Below are positions 43,170 to 53,113 of a stretch of DNA of 64,000 bases, piece after piece. Both the position numbers and the translations under genes were made by a program. Where the stretch lies: positions 1-64,000 of the forward strand of contig PALT01000033.1 of NCBI GenBank assembly GCA_002706605.1. The letters are read 5' to 3'. The notes under the pieces were generated by a model. It was given only the letters and a program-made list of their open reading frames with translations. It made no database searches and was not told the origin of the DNA. The stretch comes from Rhodovulum sp. Lineage in GTDB: Bacteria > Pseudomonadota > Alphaproteobacteria > Rhodobacterales > Rhodobacteraceae. The stretch's first letter is position 1. Each line of letters starts with the position of its first letter.

Positions 43170-44477
43170 TTATAGGACGTATCTGCTCATATCCGTGGAT
43201 TTCGTCAACGCGCCCAGATTGTCGTCTACGAATTTCTGATCGACTGTCACCGTTTCGCCCGACTTGTCCGGCGCGGCAAAGGATAGGTCCTCAAACACAC
43301 GTTCCAACACGGTATAGAGACGCCGCGCGCCGATGTTTTCGATGGTACGGTTCACCTCGGCGGCGATTTTAGCCAGTGCGGCAATACCGTCCTCGGTAAA
43401 GGTGACGGTGACGGACTCGGTCGCCATCAATGCCTGATACTGACGGGTCAGGGCGTTGTCGGTTTCGGTCAGGATGCGGACGAAATCATCCTCGGTCAGG
43501 CCGCGCAGTTCCACGCGGATCGGCAAACGGCCCTGCAACTCGGGGAGCAGGTCGCTGGGTTTCGCGATATGAAACGCGCCCGAGGCGATGAACAAGATAT
43601 GATCGGTTTTGACGGGACCGTATTTGGTGGACACCGTCGTGCCCTCAATCAACGGCAGCAAGTCGCGCTGGACGCCCTCACGGCTGACATCGGCGCCGCG
43701 CGCGTCCGAGCGGGCACAGACCTTGTCGATCTCGTCCAGAAAAACGATGCCGTTCTCCTGAACCGCCTCAAGTGCGGCGCGATGCACGGTTTCATCGTCC
43801 AGAATTTTGTCGGCCTCTTCGCCGATCAGAACCTCATAGCTCTGGGCGACGGTCATCTTTTTGCGCACGGTTCGCCCGCCAAGCGCTTTGCCAAAGATAT
43901 CGCCAAGGTTCATCATGCCCATGCCGCCGCCGGGCTGACCAGGGATGTCGAACATCGGCATCGGGTTTGAGGTATCCGCGACGTCCAGTTCGATCTCGGT
44001 ATTGTCTAACTCACCACGTTTCAGCTTTTGTCGGAACATCTCGCGGGTCTGCTCGCGGGCGTTTTCACCGGCGATCGCCTCAATCACGCGATCCTCGGCG
44101 GCTTGATGGGCGGCGGCCTTGACGTCCTCGCGCATCCAGTCGCGGGTCTGGGCAATCGCGCTATCTACCAGATCGCGGATGATCTGCTCCACGTCGCGCC
44201 CGACATAGCCGACCTCGGTGAACTTGGTCGCCTCCACCTTGATGAACGGCGCGCGGGCAAGTTTGGCCAAGCGGCGGCTGATTTCCGTTTTACCCACGCC
44301 GGTCGGGCCGATCATCAGGATGTTCTTGGGATAGACCTCATCACGCAGATCATCGCCCAGCTGTTTGCGCCGCCACCGGTTGCGCAGCGCCACGGCAACC
44401 GCCCGTTTGGCATCGTTCTGGCCGATAATAAACCGGTCGAGTTCTGAAACAATTTCGCGCGGGGTCAGGTCTGTCAC
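43170..44477 (-). CDS. hslU: HslUV protease ATPase subunit HslU (ClpY)
   Basis: This 435-residue AAA+ unfoldase hexamer feeds proteins to the HslV protease. Walker A is [12 protein letters not shown] at 55-66, followed by [20 protein letters not shown] with the GYVG pore loop; the I domain spans about 110-240; and Walker B is [10 protein letters not shown]. The C-terminus ends in the conserved [13 protein letters not shown], which inserts into HslV. The start is GTG 44477 ([10 protein letters not shown]); an open frame continues upstream but lacks family similarity. Unusually, hslV lies 1.3 kb away with two plus-strand genes in between rather than adjacent. Expression of the two subunits must be coordinated by other means. 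Confidence 0.97.
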   Translation of the reverse strand: MTDLTPREIVSELDRFIIGQNDAKRAVAVALRNRWRRKQLGDDLRDEVYPKNILMIGPTGVGKTEISRRLAKLARAPFIKVEATKFTEVGYVGRDVEQIIRDLVDSAIAQTRDWMREDVKAAAHQAAEDRVIEAIAGENAREQTREMFRQKLKRGELDNTEIELDVADTSNPMPMFDIPGQPGGGMGMMNLGDIFGKALGGRTVRKKMTVAQSYEVLIGEEADKILDDETVHRAALEAVQENGIVFLDEIDKVCARSDARGADVSREGVQRDLLPLIEGTTVSTKYGPVKTDHILFIASGAFHIAKPSDLLPELQGRLPIRVELRGLTEDDFVRILTETDNALTRQYQALMATESVTVTFTEDGIAALAKIAAEVNRTIENIGARRLYTVLERVFEDLSFAAPDKSGETVTVDQKFVDDNLGALTKSTDMSRYVL

Positions 44478-44650
44478 GTCGGTCTGCCTTTCATTCCTTT
44501 GGTTTCTAGGTAAGCCATGGGGCCGAGAACGCAAGATCGAACACGGATCGATCACCACCTCTAACGTCTCTGTGGGGCCTCTGGTCAGGTCGGCCTAACG
44601 GCTTCATCTTAACCGTGGTTTTGATCACAGCTCTGGATGAGGGAAATATA

Positions 44651-45025
44651 ATGATCACACGTCGGAATTTTATGGCCGCTGGTGCGGCAATGGTTGCAGG
44701 CGCGGCGGCTGGGCCGGTTTTCGCCGGTGGGCACGGTCGTCTGGGCACGTTCTCGGGTCGCAGCGGTCACGTCACGGGCGGCACCGTGGAAATCGTGGGC
44801 GATATGGTGCACCTGCTGGACGATTTCATTCTGGATGGCGCGCCGGACCCCAAGGTCGCGCTGGGCTATAACGGTGTGAAAACCGAATGGATTTTGGCCC
44901 CGCTGGCCAAGAATAAGGGCAAAAGTTCGTACAAAGTGCCCGCCAACATCGATCTGGACCATGTGAATGAGGTTTGGATCTGGTGTGAGGAATTCAGCGT
45001 CCCGCTGGGCTACGCGAAAATCTGA
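44651..45025 (+). CDS. Tat-exported DM13-domain protein
   Basis: This 124-residue protein has a twin-arginine signal, MITRRNFMAAGAAMVAGAAAGPVFA, ending before GGH at about residue 25-26. The rest is a single DM13 domain: GTFSGRSGHVTGGTVEIVG, VHLLDDFILDGAPDPKV, then a long YKVPANIDLDHVNEVWIWCEEFSVPLGYAKI, with the conserved tryptophan-cysteine region. DM13 domains occur in animal extracellular proteins and many bacteria and have been proposed, from sequence analysis, to take part in electron transfer. Function here is unknown. GAGGGAAATATA precedes the ATG. An intrinsic terminator follows, so the gene is a separate unit between hslU and hslV. Confidence 0.85.
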   Translation: MITRRNFMAAGAAMVAGAAAGPVFAGGHGRLGTFSGRSGHVTGGTVEIVGDMVHLLDDFILDGAPDPKVALGYNGVKTEWILAPLAKNKGKSSYKVPANIDLDHVNEVWIWCEEFSVPLGYAKI

Positions 45026-45031
45026 TGGATC

Positions 45032-45060
45032 GGCCTCGCCTCGGCGGGGCCTTTTCTTTT
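45032..45060 (+). terminator. Intrinsic terminator after the DM13 gene
   Basis: GGCCTCG (45032-45038) pairs with CGGGGCC (45045-45051, one G-T wobble) and is followed by TTTTCTTTT. It separates the DM13 gene from the nucleosidase gene. Confidence 0.85.
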
Positions 45061-45105
45061 GTGGGGGGCGATGCGACAAACGGGACAGGATATGAGGGCC
45101 CCGTG

Positions 45106-45780
45106 ATGTATGACCTGACCCATATTGGCGAAATGCGTGTGTTGTTTGTGATGGCCGCGCGGCCCGAATATGGCCCCCATTTGCAGGCGCGGTTTTCGCC
45201 CCTGATCACCGGTGTCGGTCCGGTTGAGGGTGCCCTGCATATGGGGCGCACGTTGGGCGAGCTGACAACAATGGGCGCCCTGCCCGATCTGGTGATCTCG
45301 TTGGGGTCCGCCGGTTCGGCGCATAAACGCATCACCGATATTTTCCAGATCACGCAGGTCAGCTATCGCGACATGGATGCCTCTCCCCTTGGGTTTGAGG
45401 TGGGGGTGACGCCGTTTTTGGACCGGCCTGCGGTGATGGACCTGCCCCTGCGGGTGGCGGGCATTCCTGAGGCGACCCTATCGACCGGCGCGAATATCGT
45501 GTCGGGGGACGCCTATGGCGGGATCGACGCCGATCTGGTGGATATGGAGACTTTTGCCATCCTGCGCGCCTGTCAGGAGTTCGATGTACCCCTGCTGGCC
45601 TTGCGCGGCGTGTCGGATGGGGATACGGACCTGTCTGACATCACGGATTGGACCGAATACCTGCACGTCATCGACGAAAAACTGGCCCAGCTGGTGGATC
45701 AGATCGCGGGCGCACTGAATGAAAGGCCCCTGTCGTGGTCGGGATACGACGCGGTGCAGGGGCCGGTTCGGATCGGGTGA
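45106..45780 (+). CDS. 5'-methylthioadenosine/S-adenosylhomocysteine nucleosidase family protein
   Basis: This 224-residue protein has the nucleoside phosphorylase/nucleosidase fold: LPDLVISLGSAGSAHKRI near 62-80 (the GSAG motif), VDMETFAILRACQ near 154 with the catalytic Glu region, and LRGVSDGDTDLSDITDW near 180 containing the expected Asp. MTA/SAH nucleosidase cleaves the glycosidic bond of methylthioadenosine and S-adenosylhomocysteine. The ATG at 45106 is chosen because a longer open frame from 45025 would read through the preceding terminator. The N-terminal catalytic acid region is divergent, so a related nucleosidase activity is also possible. It abuts the convergent hslV stop with no gap. 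Confidence 0.75.
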   Translation: MYDLTHIGEMRVLFVMAARPEYGPHLQARFSPLITGVGPVEGALHMGRTLGELTTMGALPDLVISLGSAGSAHKRITDIFQITQVSYRDMDASPLGFEVGVTPFLDRPAVMDLPLRVAGIPEATLSTGANIVSGDAYGGIDADLVDMETFAILRACQEFDVPLLALRGVSDGDTDLSDITDWTEYLHVIDEKLAQLVDQIAGALNERPLSWSGYDAVQGPVRIG

Positions 45781-46338
45781 TCAGGCGCTGATCTTTTCGA
45801 CGGTCAGCTTGCCGTTGGTATAGACGCAAATGTCGGCGGCAATCGCCATGGCCTGACGCGCGATGGCCTCGGCGTCCAGATCGGTGGCCAAAAGCCCACG
45901 TGCCGCCGCCAAGGCATAGTTCCCGCCGGACCCGATCGCGGCCACATCATGTTCGGGCTCCAACACGTCGCCCGCGCCGGTGATCACGTAAATCTGGGCG
46001 CCATCGGTGACGATCAACATCGCCTCAAGTTTCTGCAGATACTTGTCTGTCCGCCAATCCTTGGCCAGTTCGACCGCCGCGCGCTGAAGCTGACCCGGCG
46101 TCGCCTCAAGCTTGGCCTCAAGCCGTTCAAGCAGGGTAAACGCATCCGCCGTCGATCCGGCAAAGCCGCACACGACCTCATTTCCACCCGGCGACAGGCG
46201 GCGCACCTTGCGCGCGGTGCCCTTGATCACGGTTTGGCCAAGGCTGACCTGACCATCGCCCGCGACGACCACCTCGCCCCCGCGCTTGACCGCCAAAATT
46301 GTGGTGCCGTGCCAGCCGGGAAAATCGCTATCCGCCAT
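45781..46338 (-). CDS. hslV: HslUV protease peptidase subunit HslV (ClpQ)
   Basis: This 185-residue N-terminal nucleophile peptidase forms the dodecameric core of Hsl[20 protein letters not shown] shows the pro-segment; the mature enzyme starts at the Thr after His-Gly. [21 protein letters not shown] and [20 protein letters not shown] are diagnostic. ATG 46338 is chosen because GAGGTCACG precedes it, rather than an ATG 21 bases upstream. It is the last gene of the minus-strand run that includes trxA (108-base gap with a terminator between). hslU is 1.3 kb away beyond two plus-strand genes. Confidence 0.97.
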   Translation of the reverse strand: MADSDFPGWHGTTILAVKRGGEVVVAGDGQVSLGQTVIKGTARKVRRLSPGGNEVVCGFAGSTADAFTLLERLEAKLEATPGQLQRAAVELAKDWRTDKYLQKLEAMLIVTDGAQIYVITGAGDVLEPEHDVAAIGSGGNYALAAARGLLATDLDAEAIARQAMAIAADICVYTNGKLTVEKISA

Positions 46339-46392
46339 CGTGACCTCTATCGTTCGCATGTTGCTGCGCCCGTTCTGGCACAGCTGTGGACC

Positions 46393-46422
46393 AAAAGCAA
46401 AAGGGGCACCCAAAGGCGCCCC
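46393..46422 (-). terminator. Intrinsic terminator of trxA
   Basis: On the minus strand GGGGCGCC (46422-46415) pairs with GGTGCCCC (46410-46403) around TTTG, with one wobble, and is followed by TTTTGCTTTT. It lies 24 bases after the trxA stop. Confidence 0.88.
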
Positions 46423-46446
46423 CAGAACGTCGGTTTGACCCGCCGT

Positions 46447-46767
46447 TTAGATCGATTCAGCGATCCAGCTTTGCAGAGCGGCCTTGGGGGCTGCGCCGAT
46501 TTTGTTCGACACAACTTCGCCGTCCTTGAACAGGAATAGCGCGGGAATGCCACGAACGCCCATTTGTGCGGGGCTGTTCGGGTTTTCGTCCACGTTGACC
46601 TTAACGATCTTAACTTGACCGTTCATCTCTTCGGACAGCTCTTCCAGAGCCGGGCCGATTTGCTTACACGGGCCACACCATTCGGCCCAGAAATCTACGA
46701 CGACCGGAATGTCCGAGTTGCGGACTTCGGCGTCGAACGAGTCGTCGGTAACAGCGACAGTCGCCAT
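46447..46767 (-). CDS. trxA: Thioredoxin
   Basis: This 106-residue cytoplasmic thioredoxin has the redox motif WAEWCGPCK at about 30-38, the buried Asp in VVVDFWAEW, and the cis-proline segment [15 protein letters not shown] near 72. It reduces disulfides in ribonucleotide reductase, methionine sulfoxide reductase and others. AAGGAGAAG precedes the ATG by 6 bases. It is 57 bases downstream of addA on the same strand and has its own terminator, giving at least partial independence. Confidence 0.98.
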   Translation of the reverse strand: MATVAVTDDSFDAEVRNSDIPVVVDFWAEWCGPCKQIGPALEELSEEMNGQVKIVKVNVDENPNSPAQMGVRGIPALFLFKDGEVVSNKIGAAPKAALQSWIAESI

Positions 46768-46824
46768 AATGCTTCTCCTTCGCAGCAGCGTTGGCTTGGA
46801 ACCTAAGAACACCCCCGACGAACG

Positions 46825-49800
46825 TCAAGATGTGGCGGTTTGGCCCAAAGCGGCGGCAATCATTTGTGATGACAGCGGCATCAGGACCGGCCCAGCCGTC
46901 CACAAAATCGCGGTATCCACGGTTTTTTCAGGATAAATCTGGCTCAACGCGGCGTGATAGGCCCCCATTTGGCGCAGGATTCCGGTGGGAACCTGTGCGG
47001 CTGTGTCGGGAATATGTGCGTTGGTTTTGTAATCAATCGCCAGAACGCGGTCGGGCTCCACGATCAAACGGTCGATTGCGCCGAAAATTCGGGCACCGTT
47101 CAGGGCGGGCAGTTTGGCGGTGATGTCGACCTCACACAGGGCGGGGCGCGCGAAGACCGGCGCGATGTCCGGATGGGTCAGAACCCCGCGCGCGGCGTTC
47201 AGGATGTCATCCCGTGTGGGATCATCCAGCGCGGGCAACAGGCGCGCGGTCAGATCGGCCCAGTCTGCCGGATCGACCTTGGGCAGATGTTCCAGCAACA
47301 GGTGAATGCGCGTACCACGCTCCATCGCGTCCTCTTGGGACAGGGCATCGTCGTCCATCGGGCCAAACACCACCTTGGCCCCCCCAAGGTCCGACGGTTT
47401 CATCGTCTGTGCAGGCCGGTCCGGCGTTTTGACTGGATCAACCGCCCATGGTGGCAGGGTGTCTGCCGTGGTTTGCGTCGCCACCGGCCCCGCGCCCACC
47501 GGTTCAGGCCAGTCCCCGTGCTCAAGGCGCAGACCCTGCCCCCCCGCGAATTCGAACGGCACACCACCCGCGCGCGACACCCCGTCGGTCATACGGGCGT
47601 ACCATTGATGATCGCCGTCTTTGCCCAGATTGCCCGCACCGCAGACGATCAGCCATTGCTCGGCCCGCGTCATCGCAACGTATAGCAACCGCTGCGCCTC
47701 TTCCTCGGCCTTGGTTTTCATGACATCGGCTGCATCGCGCAGCACGGCGGGGGCATCGGCACCGGCGGACAGGGGCGTGCCATCGGCGGCGATATAGACC
47801 CGATCCTGTGGTCCGCGGCGTTGTTTGATCGTGTCGGGCAGGATCACGATTGGCGCCTCCAGACCCTTTGCACCATGCACCGTCATCACGCGGATACGGT
47901 CGCCCGCATTGTCCAATTGCCGCTTGATCGTCACCTCACCCGAGGCCAGCCAAACCAGAAATCCGGTCAGACTTGGCACATCCGTGCGCTCATAGGCCAA
48001 GGCCTGGTTCAGCAGGGCGTCGATCCCGTCCTCGGCCTCTTCTCCCAGACGAGTGATCAGGTTTTGCCGCCCCTTAAACCGCGTCAGAATGCGTTCGATC
48101 AGGTCATAGGGCCGCAGGAAATCCGCATCGCGCAGCAACGCGTCGAGGATCGCAAAGGTTTCGGGAAATTCCGCCTGACGGTCGCGCAGTTCGGGCCACA
48201 GGAATTTCTGTTTCCGTCCGGCGGCAAGGTCGAAGATCCGCCCCTCATCCCACCCGAACAGGGGTGAGCGCAGCGCGCAGGCCAGCGACAGGTCATCCTC
48301 GGGCAGGGCAAGAAAGGACATCAGCGCGTTCAGGTCCTTAACCGCCAGTTCCCCGCCGATTTTCAACCGGTCCGCCCCCGCAATCGGCAGGTTCATGTTC
48401 TTGCACGCGCGGATCACCTCGTGAAACAGGTCAGACCGGCGTTGCACAAGGATCAGGAAATCGCCCGCCGAAACCGGACGCACCTTGCCCCCGTTTTTCA
48501 GCGTGACACCGGCGTCGATCATGCGCTTGATCTCGGTCGCGATCTGTTGGGCCAGTTGGATCGCGTGGTGCTCCTCGGACAAGAGGTCCACCGGATCGGT
48601 CCAGTCGCTGTCCTTGGTGCCTTTGTTCGGCTCAACCACGGGCCAGACATCGACCCGTCCGGGCATCTGGTCGTGGAATGCGCGGTGCAGGAAATCATCG
48701 CCCACACCGTGGCGCGCGCCTTCATGAAACGTATGGTCCACCGCGCTGAGAACGGCGTAGGACGAGCGGAAGGAATATTCCAATTTCCGCTTGAATAGGG
48801 TCTTTTCAACGGCCTCCAGACGCGCGGCGAATTGCGCCTGCATGTGGTTGAACTTGTCAGGATCGGCGCCTTGGAACGAATAGATCGACTGTTTCCGGTC
48901 GCCGACCACGAACAGGGTGCGCTCTACGTCACTGCGCGCGCCCGCGCCCGCCGTGAACTCTTGGGTCAACAGATCGACGACCTGCCATTGCTCGGGGCTT
49001 GTATCCTGCGCCTCATCGACCAGAACATGGTCCAAACCGCCGTCCAGCCGGAACAGAACCCATTCCGCCACGCCCGGATCGGTCAACAAATCGCGCGCCT
49101 TGAGGATCAGATCGTCAAAGTCCAGCCATCCGTGCGCCTGTTTGCGCGCATCGTATCGCGGCAGGAACACGGCGGCGAAATCATTCAGGGCGATGGCGCG
49201 CTGGGCCGCAATCAGGGCCAAACGTCGTTCGCGCGCCCCCTCAACCCGCGCCATGAGGTCGTTGAGCTTGTCCAGCTCGGGTCCCATGGATTTCTGCACG
49301 CCTCTTGTCGGCAGCTTTCCGATCTTGGCGCCAAAGGGATTTGCCGCCTTGGCCCCGAAGAGAAAGATGTCCTCCATCTCGCGCAGCGTCTCTAGCGTTG
49401 CCAAACGGGGCATCACGGCGGCCAGCCGCTCTGCGATTTTGCTGTCGGTCACGCTCCCCGCCGCCATCTGCGAGATGACCGAGGGCAGCCAAGCGCCCTC
49501 ATCCCCCAAGAACACCTCGGCCAAGATATCGTCCGGCCCCGTGCCGGGGTTCAGGTCAAAGGTGCGCAGGATCTCGTCCACCGACCGCGCGACCCCGAAA
49601 TGCCCGCGCTTTTGCACGATTTCGCCCGTCAACTTGGTCAAATCGACGGTGCCGGTTGCCAAAACCGCGTCTAAAACACCACAATCTGCGGACTCGGCGA
49701 TGTCATCCAAAATCTCGCCGCGCAACGTATCGGCGGCGCGTTCATCCATCTCGACAAACTGCGGCGTTACTCCTGCCTCAAGCGGAAAGCGCCGCAATAG

Positions 49801-50187
49801 AGACGAACAGAATGAGTGGATCGTTTGAATTTTCAACCCGCCTGGCGTCTCAATCGCGCGCGCAAACAGGCGGCGCGCTTGGCGCAATGCATCCGGCGAC
49901 AGCGCCTCTTGGTGCCCCAGATCCAACAGCTGTTTTTGCAACGCCGCATCGGCCAGCATCGCCCATTCGCCAAGACGCTGAAACAGGCGGTTTTGCATCT
50001 CGCTTGCGGCTGCCTTGGTGTAAGTCAGACACAGGATGTGCTGGGGATAGACCCCGTTCAGCAACAACCGCGCCACGCGGTCGGTCAACACACGGGTTTT
50101 GCCCGACCCCGCGTTCGCGGATAGCCACGTTGAAACGGTCGGATCAGCGGCCGCGACTTGGGCCAATGTGGCGTCATTCGGGATCAT
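46825..50187 (-). CDS. addA: ATP-dependent helicase/nuclease subunit AddA
   Basis: This 1120-residue UvrD-like helicase with a C-terminal RecB-type nuclease forms, with AddB, the alphaproteobacterial equivalent of RecBCD, processing double-strand breaks for RecA. Walker A is SANAGSGKTRVLTDRV near 24-39; further helicase motifs are HVLVDEAQDTSPEQW near 387 and RVMTVHGAKGLEAPIVIL near 785. The nuclease motif LAIDYKTNAHI near 1067 carries the catalytic Asp and Lys. Its start overlaps the addB stop by 14 bases, so the two subunits are coupled. Confidence 0.96.
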   Translation of the reverse strand: MIPNDATLAQVAAADPTVSTWLSANAGSGKTRVLTDRVARLLLNGVYPQHILCLTYTKAAASEMQNRLFQRLGEWAMLADAALQKQLLDLGHQEALSPDALRQARRLFARAIETPGGLKIQTIHSFCSSLLRRFPLEAGVTPQFVEMDERAADTLRGEILDDIAESADCGVLDAVLATGTVDLTKLTGEIVQKRGHFGVARSVDEILRTFDLNPGTGPDDILAEVFLGDEGAWLPSVISQMAAGSVTDSKIAERLAAVMPRLATLETLREMEDIFLFGAKAANPFGAKIGKLPTRGVQKSMGPELDKLNDLMARVEGARERRLALIAAQRAIALNDFAAVFLPRYDARKQAHGWLDFDDLILKARDLLTDPGVAEWVLFRLDGGLDHVLVDEAQDTSPEQWQVVDLLTQEFTAGAGARSDVERTLFVVGDRKQSIYSFQGADPDKFNHMQAQFAARLEAVEKTLFKRKLEYSFRSSYAVLSAVDHTFHEGARHGVGDDFLHRAFHDQMPGRVDVWPVVEPNKGTKDSDWTDPVDLLSEEHHAIQLAQQIATEIKRMIDAGVTLKNGGKVRPVSAGDFLILVQRRSDLFHEVIRACKNMNLPIAGADRLKIGGELAVKDLNALMSFLALPEDDLSLACALRSPLFGWDEGRIFDLAAGRKQKFLWPELRDRQAEFPETFAILDALLRDADFLRPYDLIERILTRFKGRQNLITRLGEEAEDGIDALLNQALAYERTDVPSLTGFLVWLASGEVTIKRQLDNAGDRIRVMTVHGAKGLEAPIVILPDTIKQRRGPQDRVYIAADGTPLSAGADAPAVLRDAADVMKTKAEEEAQRLLYVAMTRAEQWLIVCGAGNLGKDGDHQWYARMTDGVSRAGGVPFEFAGGQGLRLEHGDWPEPVGAGPVATQTTADTLPPWAVDPVKTPDRPAQTMKPSDLGGAKVVFGPMDDDALSQEDAMERGTRIHLLLEHLPKVDPADWADLTARLLPALDDPTRDDILNAARGVLTHPDIAPVFARPALCEVDITAKLPALNGARIFGAIDRLIVEPDRVLAIDYKTNAHIPDTAAQVPTGILRQMGAYHAALSQIYPEKTVDTAILWTAGPVLMPLSSQMIAAALGQTATS

Positions 50188-53113
50188 GGCGACCTACCTT
50201 GATCAATGTGGGCGGGGTGCTTTCGTTCCATTCTCCAAAGCGCGACAGGTGATCGTAATCCGACCGGTCGGACGTTTTGGTCAGCGCGCGCCGCGCCTTA
50301 TAGCCCAGCGTCGGGTCGCGATAGCGGTCGACCAATTCGGCCAAACCGGACCACGTTTCCGCTAGAATAGTGTCGTTCATCATGTGGCTGCTGACCTTGC
50401 GATCGCTGCCCATCCCGATATGCGCGACGGAGTGAACGACGGTCGGATTCATGTCCTGGAACGCGCCGCGCTCGGCCAAAATCGCTTCGAGGTACAGCTG
50501 TTTGTCAAAGGCATCCATCGCGGCCTTGGTCGGGACGCTGCCGGTTTTATAGTCATAGATCGTCACGGTCCCGTCGGTATTGCGATCAATGCGGTCCGCC
50601 TCGGCCGTAAGGGTGAAGCCGTTCTCCATCACCGTCTGTGCCCGCACCTCAAGCCGCTCTGGCACCGCGGTTTTGCGTCGCTCAGCCTCGCCCTCAATAA
50701 ACCAATCGGCGACGCGCTCCATCGTGGCACGCCATGCGCGGCGGTCGGCAGGCCAAGGGGCCATTTCGGCAAGTATAGTATCTGTTTTTGCCATCAGATC
50801 CGCGCGGGCGTCGGGGTCATTCGGATCGGCATCGCGCACGAAGTCCTCTAGAACCTTGTGCAACACCGTCCCACGCAACGCGGCATCCGGTTCGGGGCGC
50901 AGCGGGTTCAAACGGCGCAGGTTCAGCACATAGGACGCATAGATCGCATAGGGGTCGCGGATCAGGGTCTGCACCCGCGTGACCGACAGGCGATCAGGGC
51001 GATAGGCGACGGGCGGCGCGGGTTCGGGGCGCGGCGCGGGGGTTGGTGGCGCAATCGGCGCGTCGAGCTGGTCTACCATGTCCAACAACGCGTCACCCCG
51101 CGCGCGCATTGCCGACAAACCATCCGGCCCGCCGTTCGTGGTCAGACCCGACATCAGGTTCACCAGACGGTTGATCCATCGCGAGGGGACCGTCTGCGCC
51201 TCGGCATCGCGGATCGCGCGGGACAGGATCACGGTCGGCGCGCCAATCGCCTGTTGGAAATCGTGCGCGGCCAGACCAATGCGCCGTTCGGGCAGCAATA
51301 GACCCGCTTTCGCCCGCATTTCGCGGTTCAACCACGGGTCGGGCGATGGGGCTTCGGGCCAACTGCCCTCATTCAAGCCGCCAAGGATCACCACATCCGC
51401 GCCCTGCACGCGGGCCTCTAGCGTGCCCCAGATCATGACCTGTGGATGTGGGCGGACGGGATCGGTGACTTCGGCCGTGCTCAGGACCGCGCCGAACAGG
51501 TCCAAATAGTCGCGGATGTGCAGATCACCGCCGAATTCGGCCTCGGCGGTCAGGTTATCCACAGTGGTGCGCGCCTTTTCCCCCGCTTTTTTCAGCCACA
51601 GCTCACCCGAGTCCGCGCCAAAGGCCCCGCGCGCGATTTCCTCGGCGGTCGCGATATGGCGGTTTAGGTGGTCAGACAGGGGGGCGGTTTGGACACCTTC
51701 ATGCCCCAAAAACGCGGTGCAAATCCATTCGGCCCATGTGGCAACTGCGTCGTCTTTGGCCACAGCCCACGCCATCAACGCGGTCGGGTCGGGAAAGGCG
51801 ATGCCGTTGCGCCGGATGTGCAACTCAAGCTCACGCGTCCAGAGAAGGTGCTGATTTCGTTGATCCGCTGAGTGGGTCAGGGGGTGTTTCAACAGGATCA
51901 GCAACGCCTCGGCGGTCAATTGCGTGCCCATCAACGCGCCCACGTGTCGCAAAAACCGCCCCGGCGCGGTCAGTTGCAGGGGGATGCCGGCGCTGTCGTC
52001 GGGCTCAATCCCCCAACGGTCAAGCGCCGCCGTCACCTGACGCGTCAACATCCGGTCGGGTGAGATCAGGGCGGCGGTTTCGCCGCGTTCAACCGCTTGG
52101 CGCAGACGCAGGGCAATCGCTAGGGCCTCATGTCGCGGCGATTGGGCCTCAATTAACGTCAAACCCTCGGTTGCGCGATCCAGATCGGTCAGATCGGGGC
52201 CTGACTCCAACCATTGATCCGTCACAGGCGCGGGGCGTAGGGCAAGCGATACAAGCGCGTTTCGCGGTGAAACAGAGCCTAATTTAACATCCGCCCAGGG
52301 GTGCACATCGGCGGCCGTGATGCCCAGCGCCTGATGAAATTTGTGGAACCTGTACTGCGGATGATCCTCGGCGGTCAGGGCATCGTCCAGAGCATCCCAA
52401 ACGGCGGCGGGTTGATCAAAATCGAAACCCGGCAGGATCACTGCCCCTTGGGGCAATTTCGCAACCGCTTGCATGAACAGGGACGTCGCTCCGCGCGAAC
52501 CGGTAGAACCCGCCACGATGATCGGATGCGTCGGCGGCGTTTCGGCCCAGAGCGCTGTCAGACGTTCGGCGGCCAACCGGCGTTGACCCTCGGCATTCAA
52601 CAGGGTTTCGGTGAAATAGGGCGCGATCAGGTCGATAAACCGCCGCGTCCGATCCCAATGCGCGGACAGGTGTGACACGTCCAGATCGCGGATCGCGTCG
52701 GGCGACACGCCCTCACCCTGCATTTCATCCATCAACTCGGCCAAGCTATCGGCCAGATCGAAGATCGCGGATCGCGGGGCAAGATCGGGCGCGCTGTCCA
52801 ACAGACGCGACACGACCTGCGCCAATTCCAGACGACGGCGCAGGGGCGACACTGTTTCGCCCGCGCCCGCAACGCCGTAGACCGACGCGATATCGGTGAT
52901 CAAACGGATGCGCGGAACAAGGCGCGCGGGTCCCGCGTTGAACAGGTCGATCAACCGGCGCTGCATCCGGCGGGTGTTTACATAGATCTCAACCGCGGCC
53001 CAGTCGTGGGGCGCCGCCGTGGCCAGCCGGTCCTCTAGCCCCTGATACAGAACCTTGGGGAAATCCGCCCCGGGGGGTAGGCCGAACACACGCGGCGAAG
53101 GACACTTAAACAC
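50174..53113 (-). CDS. addB: Double-strand break repair protein AddB
   Basis: This 979-residue partner of AddA has a divergent N-terminal helicase-like part (VFGLPPGADFPKVLYQGL, THPIIVAGSTGSRGATSLF) and a C-terminal PD-(D/E)XK nuclease with VTIYDYKTGSVPTKAAM near 835. It belongs to the alphaproteobacterial AddB group rather than the Firmicutes type with an iron-sulfur cluster. The GTG at 53113 (VFKCPSPRVF) is chosen because it gives an 8-base overlap with the preceding murU gene; an open frame reaching 53209 would overlap murU by a hundred bases. It lies between murU and addA in one transcript. Confidence 0.94.
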   Translation of the reverse strand: MFKCPSPRVFGLPPGADFPKVLYQGLEDRLATAAPHDWAAVEIYVNTRRMQRRLIDLFNAGPARLVPRIRLITDIASVYGVAGAGETVSPLRRRLELAQVVSRLLDSAPDLAPRSAIFDLADSLAELMDEMQGEGVSPDAIRDLDVSHLSAHWDRTRRFIDLIAPYFTETLLNAEGQRRLAAERLTALWAETPPTHPIIVAGSTGSRGATSLFMQAVAKLPQGAVILPGFDFDQPAAVWDALDDALTAEDHPQYRFHKFHQALGITAADVHPWADVKLGSVSPRNALVSLALRPAPVTDQWLESGPDLTDLDRATEGLTLIEAQSPRHEALAIALRLRQAVERGETAALISPDRMLTRQVTAALDRWGIEPDDSAGIPLQLTAPGRFLRHVGALMGTQLTAEALLILLKHPLTHSADQRNQHLLWTRELELHIRRNGIAFPDPTALMAWAVAKDDAVATWAEWICTAFLGHEGVQTAPLSDHLNRHIATAEEIARGAFGADSGELWLKKAGEKARTTVDNLTAEAEFGGDLHIRDYLDLFGAVLSTAEVTDPVRPHPQVMIWGTLEARVQGADVVILGGLNEGSWPEAPSPDPWLNREMRAKAGLLLPERRIGLAAHDFQQAIGAPTVILSRAIRDAEAQTVPSRWINRLVNLMSGLTTNGGPDGLSAMRARGDALLDMVDQLDAPIAPPTPAPRPEPAPPVAYRPDRLSVTRVQTLIRDPYAIYASYVLNLRRLNPLRPEPDAALRGTVLHKVLEDFVRDADPNDPDARADLMAKTDTILAEMAPWPADRRAWRATMERVADWFIEGEAERRKTAVPERLEVRAQTVMENGFTLTAEADRIDRNTDGTVTIYDYKTGSVPTKAAMDAFDKQLYLEAILAERGAFQDMNPTVVHSVAHIGMGSDRKVSSHMMNDTILAETWSGLAELVDRYRDPTLGYKARRALTKTSDRSDYDHLSRFGEWNESTPPTLIKVGRHDPE

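Noticed and set aside
45025-45105. An ATG at 45025 that would lengthen the nucleosidase by 27 residues.
   Set aside because: The extension would be encoded by the intrinsic terminator hairpin of the DM13 gene; ATG 45106 begins at the fold.
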